From: Dryas octopetala
Lineage: Eukaryota > Streptophyta > Magnoliopsida > Rosales > Rosaceae
DNA length: 64,000 nt
Assembly: GCA_963921425.1 (NCBI GenBank)
Contig: OY992833.1
Span: forward strand, 9,217,738 to 9,281,737
Reading direction: 5' to 3'
Numbering within the stretch: position 1 is the stretch's first letter; each line of letters opens with the position of its first letter. The notes under the pieces were generated by a model, which was not told where the DNA came from, searched no databases, and saw nothing but the letters and a program-made list of their open reading frames with translations. Below are positions 1 to 11,327 of this stretch, piece by piece. Both the position numbers and the translations under genes were made by a program.

Positions 1-2303
1 CATGTACTTAGTTTGACCCATTTGTGATTCGATTTCGATGCCCCTATTTTGCAGCCGCGGCCACTGTAGCTCCGCCTTGTGTGGCGGCGATTTTGGTGGT
101 TTTTCTCGATCGTTGTGCCTCTTCAGAAACTCCTGGAGTCTTTTCAAGGTCCGTCGTTGTTTTTGGTGTGAATTTGTGTGTTTTTTGGGGTGGGGCAGCC
201 ACCGTGTGTGGTGGCGGCCGCCCATTTCGGTCGTTCAGTGGCCCAATTGTGTTTCTGAATTGTATTTATGGATTGTCTGGTCTTAACAGGTACACGGGCT
301 CGGGAAATCTCATTCCCGATGTCGTTATGCTGCCGGATTTGAGATCCGAGCAAAGGAGCCAAGAAGGGCATTTTCGTCGTTTTACGTGGTTAAACAGTGA
401 GTGAAACTTATCTGTTTATGTTGTTGAGTACCGTGGTTTAACTGTATGTTTTGAGTGTTTGGTTGCTTTATGTTAGTGAATGTTAAGTATAGGATTTAGA
501 TCATGAGAAGGAATTGATGAGGATTTGAGGCTAAGAAATTAGTTGGGAATTATAGAGTTGCCCTGGGATTAAGTATTGATTAGATGAGAAATGTCTATTT
601 TTTTTTTAGGATTAAGGAATGATGATAATTGCTGAATTAGAAAAGAAATGTTGTTGTCGAGGTATATGAGTAAGGATTAAGCAATTATTATATAGTAGAC
701 TGTGAGTAGGAATGACAAACAAGTGAGGGGGCGTGAGTAGGAATCAGTTTCGGAAGGGATTTGGTGTAGCTCGGGGTAGACTGTGAGTAAATCTTTGGTT
801 TTCGAAATGTTTTGCATATTTTTATAATTCAACTCGTTTCTTGATTTATTTTGAGTATGAACAGTTTCTGAGAATGATTTTTGGTATTATTTTGGGAAAG
901 TTTTATTATTGAATTTTCGTCCTTCAGAAACGATTTGAATCTAGCAGTTTTCATAATTTGGGGAATGATTTGATTTTAACAGGTTTATCAGAAGAATTAT
1001 ATTTTCAGTTTTTATATGGATGAGAATTTATGAGATGTGGTTTATTGAAGTATACAGAAGCGGTTTCAAACCGCCATATTAGTACCCCCTTCAGCAGGTA
1101 TATATTGCTCTGCACTCGCCTAGAGATGACTCGGCGGTGTACGACCAGCACTAGCTCTGCACTTGCCTAGTTGGCGGTGTACGACCAGCACTCGCTTTGC
1201 ACTTGCCTAGTTGGCGGTGTATGACCAGCATAACATTTGCTCTGCACTTGCCTAGTCGGCAATGTATGACCAGCATCACAGCAGGTATAAATTTGCTCTG
1301 CACTTGCCTAGAGATGACTCGGCAGTGTATGACCAGCAGTTCACCGGGTACTAGTGTGGCGTGAGATTTCAGTTGTGGAGTATTTTGAGAAATGAATTTG
1401 CATCAGTAAATATTTTAAATGACAGTTTCAGAAAGGCATTGCGTATTGTTTCAGAAATTTTAATAGTTTTACAGCTTCAGAGTATTAATTGTTTTTCAAA
1501 GTTTGATTTACGGTTTGTAGGGATTTAAAAAAAAAAAATGGATTTGAAAGAAGAGATTTTGAAAATGATTTTAAAGTTGGGGGATTTCAAGGAGCGATGT
1601 GAGTGAAATTAGGGGGATTTCAAAGAGCGACGTGAGTGAAATTAGATAGATGACTTTGTGCATTGTATGTTAGGATTTAGCTAAGTCTAGGCTTAAATTT
1701 TGAGGAGGGAATGAGGACAATTATGCATTGAGATTATGAGTTAGGATGTGAATGATTCGAGATTGAGGTTAATAGTTGACGTTTAGGAAATTGATTTGCC
1801 TGAACGATGATTATTATTTATTGATGGGATTTAAGATGTGAATTTGAGGAATTTTGTTTATTTTGATGCTTGGATGATTTGTTGATGAATTTGTGATGTG
1901 ATTGAGTAATTATGGATACTCTTGTGGATTATATTGACTATGGAAGTTGAGGATTTTATTGAGGATAATTATTTTGTTATTTCACTCATACGAGCTCTAG
2001 TGAGCTTACCGGGTTATTTGTTTGAATGACCCGGTGTACCATGAATATGGTGCAGTGTGGTTATTGGTGTTTTGCAGGTTAAGCAGGCTGAGGAGGCAGT
2101 GAGGAGAAGACGAGGCAGTGGGACTTATATTAATTTGATTCAATTGATTTTATACAGTGAATTTTACATAAATGTTTTGGGCTCACACTCTGATTTATTT
2201 AACGTATTTATTTATTATATTAAGTGCATGGCTCATTCCTTAAAAAGAGGTTTAAAGGACAAACTTTCAGTGTATTTTTGGGCCCAAGGATCGGGGCGTT
2301 ACA
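1..2303 (+). repeat. Gypsy-type LTR, 3' portion (5' end outside the window)
   Basis: The segment ends in ggggcgttaca, the same kind of terminus as the solo LTR that ends at 48416 (ggggcgtgaca), so I read it as a forward-oriented LTR whose start lies left of the window. It contains a GC-rich leader near 40-380, an AT-rich middle and a minisatellite at 1109-1352. The open frames in it are short and resemble nothing I know. No primer-binding site follows position 2303; a foldback element starts there instead. This is a solo or truncated LTR, or one interrupted at its end. The Gypsy assignment rests on end similarity only. Confidence 0.6.
1109..1352 (+). repeat. Minisatellite inside the LTR, 5 copies of 40-56 bp
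   Basis: Copies start at about 1109, 1156, 1196, 1241 and 1297. Each contains tctgcacttgcctag, then ggcggtgtacgaccagca or a close variant. Spacing varies because some copies carry short insertions such as agatgactc. The array occupies a place in the LTR comparable to the 158-bp array in the Tekay LTRs at 30296 and 37303, which also contains short tacgac-type words, but the units are not obviously homologous. Confidence 0.85.
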
Positions 2304-2307
2304 TTGT

Positions 2308-2363
2308 GATTTGAACATGAGACCTCACAACAAACTTCAACTCTCAACCAACTGAGCTGACCA
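2308..2363 (-). other. tRNA-like sequence in the left foldback arm
   Basis: On the minus strand, cagctcagttgg (complement of 2348-2359) matches the tRNA A-box pattern TRGCNNAGYNGG except for its first base. About 40 bases downstream, gttcaaatc (complement of 2308-2316) matches the B-box core. No acceptor stem can be paired convincingly, so this is a tRNA-derived relic rather than a working tRNA gene. A bipartite internal Pol III promoter is possible but untested. Confidence 0.5.
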
Positions 2364-2610
2364 GTTTATTTGTTAAGTTTGTGAATCATAACATATTTAA
2401 TAGCTTTTTCGTTTGTTTACTTTAATAAATTATTAATATGCTTATTAAGTTATTCTATAATACTATTATGTTAGTAATAGTGTAATACCATAAATAATAA
2501 ACTTTTAAAATTATATACAACATTACAACTATAATAAAACATAAATGTACATATGTTTTATTATATATTTTATTACATATTTTTATAAACAAACGATGCA
2601 ATTGTGTTGT

Positions 2611-3780
2611 CAACGATCCGAACCGTTCAAATTTTAGTTCCTCACTCAAAGATAATTCGTGCAAAAAATTAGCTTAATCGGAGATGTAAAAGTGACATAA
2701 TGGTGGTCGAATTAATGAACGATCGTGGTTTTTCTAATGATGATCGAATGGGTAGATGAATGTCGATTTAGCCGATTTTTTGTACGGATGATCTTTGACT
2801 ATGAACATAGAAAATGAACGGGTCAAATTGTTGAAATCACGTTGTGGTCTTCATAATTATGGAAACAACAAGGTTTCAACGGGAAAGTTATTAGAATTAT
2901 ACTCTTCAACTCTTCAAGTGTATTTATATGTAGAAGTTCACATATCGATCGTGTTTTCAACGATCCGTATCGTTCAAGTTTTAGTTCCCCACTCAAAGAG
3001 AATTCTTGCAAAAAATTAGCTTAATCGGAGATGTAAAAGTGACATAACGGTGGTCGAATTAATGAACGATTGTGGTTTTTCTAATGATAATCGAATGGGT
3101 AGATGAATTCCGATATAGCCAATTTTTTGTAAGGATGATCTTTGACTATTAACATAAAAAATGAACGGCTAAGATTGTTAAAATCACGTTGTGGTCTTCA
3201 CAATTATGGAAACGACAATGTTTCAACCAGAAAGTTATTAGAATTATATTCTTCAACTCTTCAAGTGTATTTATATGTAGAAGCTCACATCTCGATCGTG
3301 TTTCCAAGTTTTCAATGATCCGAACCGTTCATTTTTTAGTTTTTCACTCAAAAATCATCCCTGCAAAAAATTAGTTCAATTGGAAATGTAGAAATTAGAT
3401 AATGGTGGTCCAACTTATGAACGATCGTGATTTTTCTAATGATAATCGAATGGGTAGATGAGTTCTGATTTTGCTGATTTTTTGTAAGGATGATCTTTGA
3501 CTATGAATATAGAAAATGAACGGCTCAGATTGTTGAAATCACGTTGTGGTCTTCACAATTATGAAAACAATAAGGTTTCAACGAGAAAGTTATTAGAATT
3601 ATACTCTTCAACTCTTCAAGTGTATTTATATGTAAAAGTGACGTAACGATGGTCGAATTAATGAATGATCATGGTTTTTTTAATGATAATCGAATGGGTA
3701 AATGAATTCCGATTTGGCCGATTTTTTGTAAGGATAATCTTTGACTATCAACATATAAAATGAACGGTTCAAATTATTAA
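2611..3780 (+). repeat. Tandem array of ~350-bp units, about 3.3 copies
   Basis: The landmark caacgatccg or a variant falls at 2611, 2958 and 3313, giving units of 347 and 355 bp; the longer one contains an 8-bp duplication near 3306. Each unit also carries aaaaaattagcttaatcgg, ggtggtcgaattaatgaacg, gatgatctttgac and aaatcacgttgtggtc. A related array of ~342-bp units lies at 23172-24010 inside the first CACTA element. The open frames inside are short and reflect the repeat only. Confidence 0.85.
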
Positions 3781-4073
3781 ATTAATGAACAATCATGGTT
3801 TAATAACTTTAATTATAGTTGTATTATAAAAGTTGTATATATACATATACATTTATGTTTTATTATAGTTGTAAATTTGTAATGTTGTATATAATTTTCA
3901 AAGTTTATTATTTATGGTATTACATAGTATAGTTTACACTTTACACTATTACTATTTACTAATATTATAGAATTATATAATAACTTAATAAGCATATTAA
4001 TAATTTATTAGAGTAAACAAACGAAAAACCTATTAAATATGTTATGATTCACAAATTAGACAAATAAACTAGT

Positions 4074-4130
4074 CAGCTCAGTTGGTTGAGAGTTGAAATT
4101 TGTTCTATGAGGTCTCAAGTTCAATTCATA
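4074..4130 (+). other. tRNA-like sequence in the right foldback arm
   Basis: An A-box-like cagctcagttgg at 4074-4085 and a B-box-like gttcaattc at 4119-4127 are about 45 bases apart, normal spacing for a tRNA-type internal promoter. It mirrors the copy at 2308-2363, and both point away from the element centre. The sequence lacks a proper acceptor stem, so it should not be annotated as a functional tRNA. Confidence 0.5.
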
Positions 4131-4169
4131 ACATAGCCAAAATCCTATATTTTTTTTTATTGAAGATAT

Positions 4170-4390
4170 TAAACGGGCTTTGGGCTTTGGGCTTCGGGCC
4201 GGGCTTTGGGCGGGCCTAATCGGGCCGGACTTTGGGCGGGCCGTGGGCTTCAAGGGGATGGCCCAAGCCCAACCCAAGAAATTTTCGGGCCGGGCCGGGC
4301 CGGCCCAAATGTCGGGCCAAATCGGGCTTCGGGCCCAATGGGCCGGGCGGGCTTCGGGTGGGCTTCGGGCCTTGGGCTATTTGGTGAGCC
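4170..4390. mobile_element. GC-rich hAT-like element, right end visible
   Basis: About 220 bp built from repeated gggcttcgggccgggc words, in sharp contrast to the AT-rich flanks. It closes with gctatttggtgagccctag; on the other strand this begins CTAGGGCTCACC, a hAT-like terminus. I could not find a matching left terminus or a clean 8-bp duplication, so the left end is probably lost. Open frames across it have few stops because of composition and are not genes. Confidence 0.45.
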
Positions 4391-4841
4391 CTAGTGTGGG
4401 TGCAGGTGCGGGGAGAGAGACATAAAGGGAGAGAGAGTGTCTAGAAAATTCTAGAGAGAGAGAGAGAGATCCTCTTAAAAAAAATCTGATTTTTAAACCC
4501 AATTTGTCAATTTTACGAAATTGCCCCTCGTTTCAAACGTCCATATCTCTCAAACCGTAACTCGGATCGACGCGTGCTACGTGTCTATGAAATCGTGGGC
4601 TCGAAACCTATCCAACAGACCTAAGGTCAGAATCGAAAGCCCATTTATTTTAAAAGTCAACTTTGGGTCAAGCCCCAAATTCAAACAAAAATAAATCAAA
4701 ATTTAAATCAAAACTCTTTATTTTCCAAATAATTCTCAAAATCTTTAAAATACAATTCAACATCCTTTAAAAAAAATCTCTTAAAAACATAGTTAAATAA
4801 AAATTTAAATTTCTAGTGGAAATTTGGGTCGGGTCGTTACA
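4391..4841 (-). repeat. Truncated LTR in reverse orientation
   Basis: On the minus strand the segment starts TGTAACGACCCGACCC at 4841, almost the same start as the Tekay LTRs (TGTAACGACCCGAACCC). The stretch around 4530-4680 (clues: ccgtaactc, gtgggctcga, ggcctaaggtca-like) is recognisably similar to 50090-50230 in the large outer LTR, in the same orientation. It is cut at about 4391 by the hAT-like element. It includes a GA-rich run at 4420-4470. Confidence 0.6.
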
Positions 4842-4905
4842 GTCCATATGCACTAATCTTGGAACTTGAATGAAGCTATAAATTTTATCTTTATTACTCA
4901 TTTGA

Positions 4906-4909
<4 letters not shown>

Positions 4910-4982
<73 letters not shown>
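4910..4982 (+). repeat. (CT)n microsatellite, about 36 units
   Basis: An uninterrupted CT dinucleotide tract of about 73 bases. Nothing around it suggests a promoter or transcript. Confidence 0.97.
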
Positions 4983-4984
<2 letters not shown>

Positions 4985-5490
4985 GTGTTTGATTAAAATC
5001 AACTTTATATGTTGAATTTGTTTAAATTTCAAATGCCTAAATTAACTTCTAATCAATCCTATCAAATCCACTCTTAATTAAATAATATTAGTCACCTAAA
5101 ATGAAACGTTTTAACTTAGAAATTAAGGAAGGGCAATGTGAAAATTGAAAAAATCTAAATTTTAGAAAAAAAAAAAATGCATACTTGTGATCAATATTCT
5201 GATGTGGCATTAAGAAAAAGACTTAACTATTAATTTTAAAAACAATGCCGCTTTTTGTCTAAACACTAGTCTTTGGAGGAACCTAAGCCTAATTAAGTCT
5301 TAAAATTATCCAAAAAAAAACAACATAGTCAACCAATCATCCAAAAAAACAACATAGTACGTTAACCAAATGATCCAAATTGCATGAAGTTGAAGTTATC
5401 TAAATTGCATGAACTCAAGAATATATGGCTCTCTCATGTAACCAACATAAGCACAAACTCTACTCTCATCGCACAATCCAATGCCATGAA
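4983..5490. other. AT-rich interval with no recognisable feature
   Basis: I see no open frame, terminal repeat or known motif here. It contains two short near-duplicate stretches (aaaaaacaacatagt at about 5316 and 5343), probably a local slippage duplication. Confidence 0.6.
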
Positions 5491-6465
5491 TGTTGGAAAT
5501 ATGCTCTAAAACAATGGCAATTGGTTAACCAAAGGTGTTTGGTTGAAGTGACTCGAGTAATATTTCAATTAATGTGTATTACACATTAATAGGGCATACT
5601 CATTATTCATTACACTGGAACTTTAGGATCATCGTATAAGTGAATGAATGCGTCCATGAAAATCTAAGAGAATAAGACTCATGTTATTGGATACTTAGAT
5701 TCCTAAACGTTCATAGTCGATAAAGGGAATGTTAACTAGGCATTAACATTCCAATAAGTCAAGACTAGCACATACGGTTGCTTACTCTGGGTTGGTGAGT
5801 CTCATGCCACAGTGTCTCTACACTGGAGCGAGTATATGGGTGCGTGCTTGGAGACACGTTCATTGAACTGACCGAACAGATAATCCTACATAGAGCTTTA
5901 CGGCATGTCAAGTAGGAACTCTGAGGTTATGATAGATACTGGTTAGTTCTTAGATCTGAGACATCATCAATGTCTTGTGTGTGTATTTAGTGTGCTTGGA
6001 CCGCACAAAATGGACTAGTGCAATCGAGCATGGGTTACATGTGTACGTTGGATGCATTGACACACATATGAAGGCATATGAGTGTGCGAAATGAAATTTC
6101 TCACCTTCAGTAAAGAAGGAGATGTCCCTGGATAGACTCGTAAAGTCTCTGGCCATAGCATTAGAGTCACATATATTATTATATTATGTAATGGACTTTG
6201 ACATGCATGAGTTTCATACCCAGGATGTAATCGGGACATAGATGAGAAAAGGACTATACTGCATGTGTTGTGATCAAAACTGAATAGATTCTAAGGGTTT
6301 GGGGGCCATGAACTGTTGCTAGGTGCCAACAAGGTCTGTAAAGTCTAAAGAGCAATTAATTAGAAAGAGTTGTAGATCAATTGTGATCCTACTTCCAAAT
6401 CGAATAAGAACCTGAAAGGTCACACACATACAAGTTTGTGAGAGACCAAAAGGAAAGGATGATAC

Positions 6466-7048
6466 TGTAGTGAAAAACACCTTGCAACCTTGTCTTAGAT
6501 GTATTCTAGAGTTAGAATAATTAGCACACAATATATAGCAGCAAAAGTAAACACAAAGAACACCAAGATTTGTTCTCGAGGTTCGGCTAACTTTGCCTAC
6601 GTCCCCGTGTGATCCTTTGAGAATCACAGCTGCACTATGATTAGAAAAAGAGTTACAAGAGTGTGTTGAAATAACCCTAGAACTAACCCAACCCGCAGCC
6701 ACTTCTTCTCTCTCCTTGATCACGAAAACTCTCTCCCTGTTTCTGGTGTTGTATCAGCCTTTTTCAAGCCTTGCAGCAGCCTATTTATAAGCTTATAGGC
6801 TGCGGCATACAATAGGTTATAGCTGGGAATTCCTTTTCCTAGTTGAATTAGGTAATAGGCCTAATACCTAATTCTAACCTTGTACACTTAGGAAAACTTA
6901 GAACTTCCTTCCTTAACTAGGAAAACCTTGCGTAAGCCTTTTAGCATTCCTAAGAAAACTGTACTCAACTAGGAAATATCTAATAACTATTATATACTTT
7001 CCTATTTTAATCAATTTCCAGAAACATTTCGGCGAGCCAAACACAACA
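6466..7048 (-). repeat. Tork element 3' LTR
   Basis: Starts tgtagtgaaaaacacc and ends gccaaacacaaca on the plus strand. It matches 11328-11907 closely; differences include cccgcagcc versus cctgcagcc and a 4-base indel near 7000. The minus strand reads TGTTGTG at its start. Confidence 0.93.
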
Positions 7049-7181
7049 ATCTCCACCTTGGTGAGTCGGAACCAAAGCTACGAATGTTGCTCCTTCGAGA
7101 TATTCTACCAGTCTTGAAGTAACCCCGAAACAATCCTCCAAGAACCCTTCACCTTGGCAAAACTTCTTGCCTCAATGCACC

Positions 7182-10100
7182 TTAAGTGAGAAGGTGCTCC
7201 ACTTCAACTTTTAACAAGTAACAAGATTGATCAAGCTCAAGCAATGCTTGAACTTTTCTATCGGCATTGGCTTTGTAAGAAAATCTGCAGCGTTGTTTCT
7301 TGTGTGCACCTTTTCTATACAAACTCTCCTTTGAATCCACCCAATCTCTGATCATGTGGTACCTCACATCAATGTGTTTAGATCTTCCATGAAAAACTTG
7401 GTTCTTTGCCAAATAAATGGCACTTTGGCTATCACATTTAATTTTCACAGACTCTTGAGTGATTCCCATTTGGTTTACCAAACCACTGAGCCAAATAGCT
7501 TCCTTTCCAGCTTCAGCCAAAGCAATGTACTTCGCTTCTGTAGTTGATAAAGCTGTAATTGGTTGCAATAAAGCTCTCCAACTGATTGGTCCACCTGCAC
7601 ATGTAAACACGTAGCCCGTTGTAGACCTACTCTTGTCCAAATCTCCTGCATAGTCCGCATCCACGTACCCCGACACACTTGTTTCTTCTTTTTGCTTCTC
7701 AAACAAAATACCATGATTCTTTGTACCCTTTAAGTATCGAAAAATCCACTTGATTGCAACCCAATGTTGCTTTCCCGGTTTTGACATATACTTGGATACT
7801 ACACTTATTCCTTGAGCTAGGTCGGGTCGTGTGCAAACCATTGCATACATAAGGCAACCCACGGCACTAGCATAGGGCACCTTCTTCATCTCTTCAATTT
7901 CTTCTTCAGATTTAGGACACTGCTGCCCACTTATCTTAAAATGAGCTGCCAAAGGTGTAGAGACCGCCTTTGCGTCTTGCATGTTGAATTTTCCAGAATT
8001 TTCTGAATATACTTGGCTTGTGACAGCTGAATCTGATTTGCAGCTCTATCCCTTTTAATTTCCATGCTAAGGATCTTTTGTGCAGCCCCTAGATCCTTCA
8101 TGTCGAATTCCTTACTCAACATAGTCTTCAAGTCTTCAATCCTTGACTTGTCTTGACAAGCTATTAACATGTCGTCCACATATAGCAATAGCAATATGAT
8201 AACCCCATCTTTGGATACATGATAGTACACACAACAATCATATAAGCACCTTCTAAAATTAATTTTCAGCATATAAGAATCAAACCTCTTGTACCACTGC
8301 CTTGGAGATTGCTTCAAACCATATAAAGACTTCCTAAGCCTGCAAACTAAATCTTCTTTTCCAGTCTCGACAAAACCTTTTGGTTGAGCCATGTAAATTG
8401 TCTCCTCTAGATTCCCATGGAGGAAAGCCGTCTTCACATCCATTTGCTCAATTTCCATGTCATGCTGAACCGCCATTACTAAGAGCAATCTTATTGAAGT
8501 ATGCTTAACCACTGGTGAAAAAATCTCATCATAATCGACTCTTTCTTTTTGTGAGTACCCTTTGGCCACGAGTCTTTCTTTAAACCTCACGGCCTCTAGC
8601 TCATGTATCCCATCTTTCTTCTTAAACACCCACTTGCATCCAACTAGCTTTCAATCTTTAGGTTTAGGAACCAGCTCCCAGACAGAGTTCTTATACAGAG
8701 ACTCCATCTCTTATGACATAGCACCTATCCAACTTTCCGGTTCTTCACTTGCTATAGCTTCTTGATACGTAGTTGGATTTCCTTGACTAATGTTTAGAGC
8801 ATAATTAACCTCTTCCGTTTCAAAACCATATTTTTGTGGTGGTTTTGTAACCCTCTTAGGTTTGTCAAGTGCTATGCTCCTTTGAAATCCAGGTGGTACT
8901 TGAGTAGATGCTTGAACTCGTGGGGATGGACTGCGGATTGGGGAGTGCTCAATCTGCTCCACTGGATTTCTAATTGGTGAGTGATGCTGCTGCTCTTCTT
9001 CTTCCTCATCACCGTAACCATCTTCTTCTTGTTCAATTGGCTCCACCCGAGCTTGAATGTCTTCATCAACGACCGATTTGGTGAGAGGTACTTCAGTTGC
9101 TTCTGTTTCAGCATCAAACAATTTCCCATCTGTCTTGTTCTCTTTTTTATTTAGAGGCATAGTTTTCTCATCAAAAACAACATCTCGGCAGATTATTTTC
9201 TTGTTAGCAACAATATCCCAAAGCTTGAAACCCTTCACTCCTTTCTCAAACCCCAAGAATATACAATGTGTAGACTTTGGCTTGAGTTTTGATCACTCAT
9301 CGCTTGGAATATGAGCATAGGTGCTGCAGCCAAATACCCTAAGATTAGAGTAATTCACTTGCTTTTCAGACCACACCTCTTCTGCACACTTAAATTCGAG
9401 AACCCTTGATGGCGACCGGTTAATCAAGTAACTTGCATGATTAACAGCTTCAGCCCAAAAACTATCAGGCAAACCCGCATGAAATCTCATGCTTCTCTCT
9501 CTCCATGAGAGTTCTGTTCATCCTTTCAGCAGCCCCGTTTTGTTGAGGAGTCTTCTTAACTATGAAGTGTCTTGTAATACCCTCTTCTTTGCAAAAACTT
9601 AAGAATTCATCGCTCTTGTATTCACCCCCATTGTCGTTTCTCATGTACTTGATCGTTCTCCCTGTTTGGTTTTCAACTTCAGCTTTCCACTCCTTGAACT
9701 TAGTGAAAACTTCGGATTTCTCCCTCATGAAATAGACCCAAACCTTCCTAGAAAAATCATCCATGAAAGTAACAAAATACCTGGATCCCCCTTTCGATCT
9801 TGTAGGAGCCGGACCCCACACTTCCGAGTGAATATAATCGAGTACTCCTTTGCTCTTGTTATCTGACTTTGTAAATTTGAAAGAAACCCTACCTTGCTTT
9901 CCAAGAACACAATACTTGCAGAAATCTAGCTTACAATAATTCGCACCGTCTAGAAGACCCCTCTTGTGCAATTCTTGCAAACCCTTCTCACTGATATGCC
10001 CTAGTCGATGATGCCAAAGCTCAGTTTTATCTTCCGCATTCTTCTTTATGGAGATAGCTGCTCCACCTATTATTGTAGTTCCCATGAGCCTGTAAAGATT

Positions 10101-10500
10101 ATTCTGTTGAATGTCGGCCTTCATTACCACAAGTGACCCTTTGATTATCTCGAGTCTCCCACCTTCAGAATAGAAACTAAACCCAGCCTTGTCTAAGGTT
10201 CCCAAAGAAATCAAATTCTTCCTTAGCCTAGGAACTTATCTGACATTCCCCAAAGTCCTTATTATTCTATCATGCATCCGGATGTTAATAGTGCCAATCC
10301 CAATTATAGGACATGATGAATCATCTCCCATTAACACATCTCCGCAGCTGCTAAGTGTCGAACCATTCCTTTATTGCACACATATGGAATGTGCACCCGG
10401 TATCCAAAATCCAACTTGTGAAAGCCTTAGAGCCTGATGTGACCGAAAGTAACTCTCCATCACTCTCTTCTTTGGTGACTGTACTAGCTGAACCTGAGTC
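7182..10500 (-). pseudogene. pol: Tork copia pol remnant (protease, integrase, RT, RNase H)
   Basis: Pieces read right to left. The protease is out of frame with gag near 10370-10440. The GAG-pre-integrase/integrase open frame is 10214-9465, with HRLGH and CKYC zinc ligands, HSEVWGP where copia integrases usually have HSD, then RNDNGGEY and a downstream Glu. The integrase C-terminal part is at 9490-9293 and a linker at 9256-8711. RT is at 8629-7931, with an intact YVDDMLIA. RNase H (7982-7182) has VDADYAGD and STTEAKY. Stops or frameshifts occur near 10215, 9480, 9290, 8710 and 7950-7980. The Asp-to-Glu change in the integrase triad and the breaks mean no functional enzyme set. Confidence 0.9.
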
Positions 10501-10527
10501 TCTTTCAATCTTAGCTTTCCTATCTTT

Positions 10528-11298
10528 TCAAGTCTTGCAGTTCTTCTTCCAATGATCCATCGAACCGCACCCGAAGCAACCTTCTTTTGGTTTTCCCTTG
10601 GATTTTGATCTACCTTTGTTGCTGTTTTTCTCTCCCTTCTTGTTCGACCGACCCCTCTCATTGCCCTTGGCATAAAGCCCTTGTGTCTGAGAGCCATCGG
10701 TTAAGTCATCTAGCTTGGAATATGACTGAAGAGCTTGCACAACATCATCAAGCTTCAGAGTCTCCTTTCCAAACATTAGGGTTGTTCGGAAGTGCTTGAA
10801 TGATAGTGGTAGAGATCGCAGCAATATGATCGCCTTGTCATCATCTTTATAGACTTCTTTTACCTTGGTGAGATTAGCTAAGCAATTCTGAAATTTGCAT
10901 ATATGATCAGCTACATCTCCACCTTCTTCTAGTTGAAGTCCGAACAGTTCATCCTTTAGAAAGAGCTTATTAGACACAGTTTTGCCCATATAAACACTCT
11001 CCAACTTTTCCCAAGCTTCTTTTGCTGTCATCTCTTCTGTGATGTGAGATCTCACAGATCTTGTGAGATGAATCTCAATTGAACTCTTGGCCTTTTTGAG
11101 AATCTTGTTCCATAGATTTTCTTGCGTAGTTGCAGGCCTCGCATCAAGTAGTGCATCATCAAGATCCTGCTGAACCAAAACGTTCCTCATCAGCCGTTGC
11201 CAATCGGTAAAATCCTCCTTGTCATCATATGGCTTCAAAGCAGGCCTTATATCCCCTAAGTCCATGCTTCGATTACATCTTCTAGACATCGCGGACAC
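10528..11298 (-). CDS. gag: Tork copia Gag (256 residues)
   Basis: This open frame starts just inside the 5' LTR and primer site, where copia Gag belongs. It has the UBN2-type Gag core (clues: WQRLMRNVLVQQ, AWEKLESVYMGK, LLRSLPLSF). A basic Lys/Arg/Gly-rich segment follows, then a CCHC knuckle CFGCGSMDHWKKNC at the C-terminus. Gag would form the virus-like particle and bind the element's RNA. Its domain layout and length resemble Tnt1-type Gag. The frame is intact, but the downstream pol is not, so expression would give particles without enzymes unless helped in trans. Confidence 0.85.
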   Translation of the reverse strand: MSAMSRRCNRSMDLGDIRPALKPYDDKEDFTDWQRLMRNVLVQQDLDDALLDARPATTQENLWNKILKKAKSSIEIHLTRSVRSHITEEMTAKEAWEKLESVYMGKTVSNKLFLKDELFGLQLEEGGDVADHICKFQNCLANLTKVKEVYKDDDKAIILLRSLPLSFKHFRTTLMFGKETLKLDDVVQALQSYSKLDDLTDGSQTQGLYAKGNERGRSNKKGEKNSNKGRSKSKGKPKEGCFGCGSMDHWKKNCKT

Positions 11299-11307
11299 CT
11301 ATTAGCC

Positions 11308-11327
11308 AACCTGGCTCTGATACCAAT
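11308..11327 (-). other. Primer-binding site of the Tork element
   Basis: The minus strand reads TTGGTATCAGAGCC immediately after the end of the 5' LTR, complementary to the 3' end of initiator tRNA-Met, as in most plant copia elements. Confidence 0.85.

Larger units (their letters stand above)
2304..4136. mobile_element. Foldback element with tRNA-like termini and internal tandem repeats
   Basis: The segment 2304 to about 2580 reappears as its reverse complement at about 3800-4136, so the element has arms of about 0.3 kb. Between the arms lie three tandem units of about 350 bp. The outer part of each arm resembles a tRNA with box A inside and box B outside, so a Pol III transcript would read out of the element on both sides. 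I see no coding capacity and could not define a target-site duplication. Long inverted arms suggest a MULE-like or foldback MITE; the tRNA-like ends are unusual for that. Confidence 0.7.

Noticed and set aside
24..404. 126-codon open frame at the window start as a host gene
   Set aside because: It lies within an LTR fragment, has low-complexity Val/Cys/Phe composition and no recognised domain.
1109..1352. CRISPR-like array of short repeats
   Set aside because: The spacing is irregular, the spacers are themselves similar, and the array lies in a plant LTR. It is a minisatellite.
4074..4130. Functional tRNA gene
   Set aside because: A-box and B-box resemblance only; no acceptor or anticodon stem can be drawn convincingly.
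4180..4425. Gly/Pro-rich open frame as a gene
   Set aside because: It is explained by the GC-rich gggcttcgggcc repeat, which has few stop codons in several frames.
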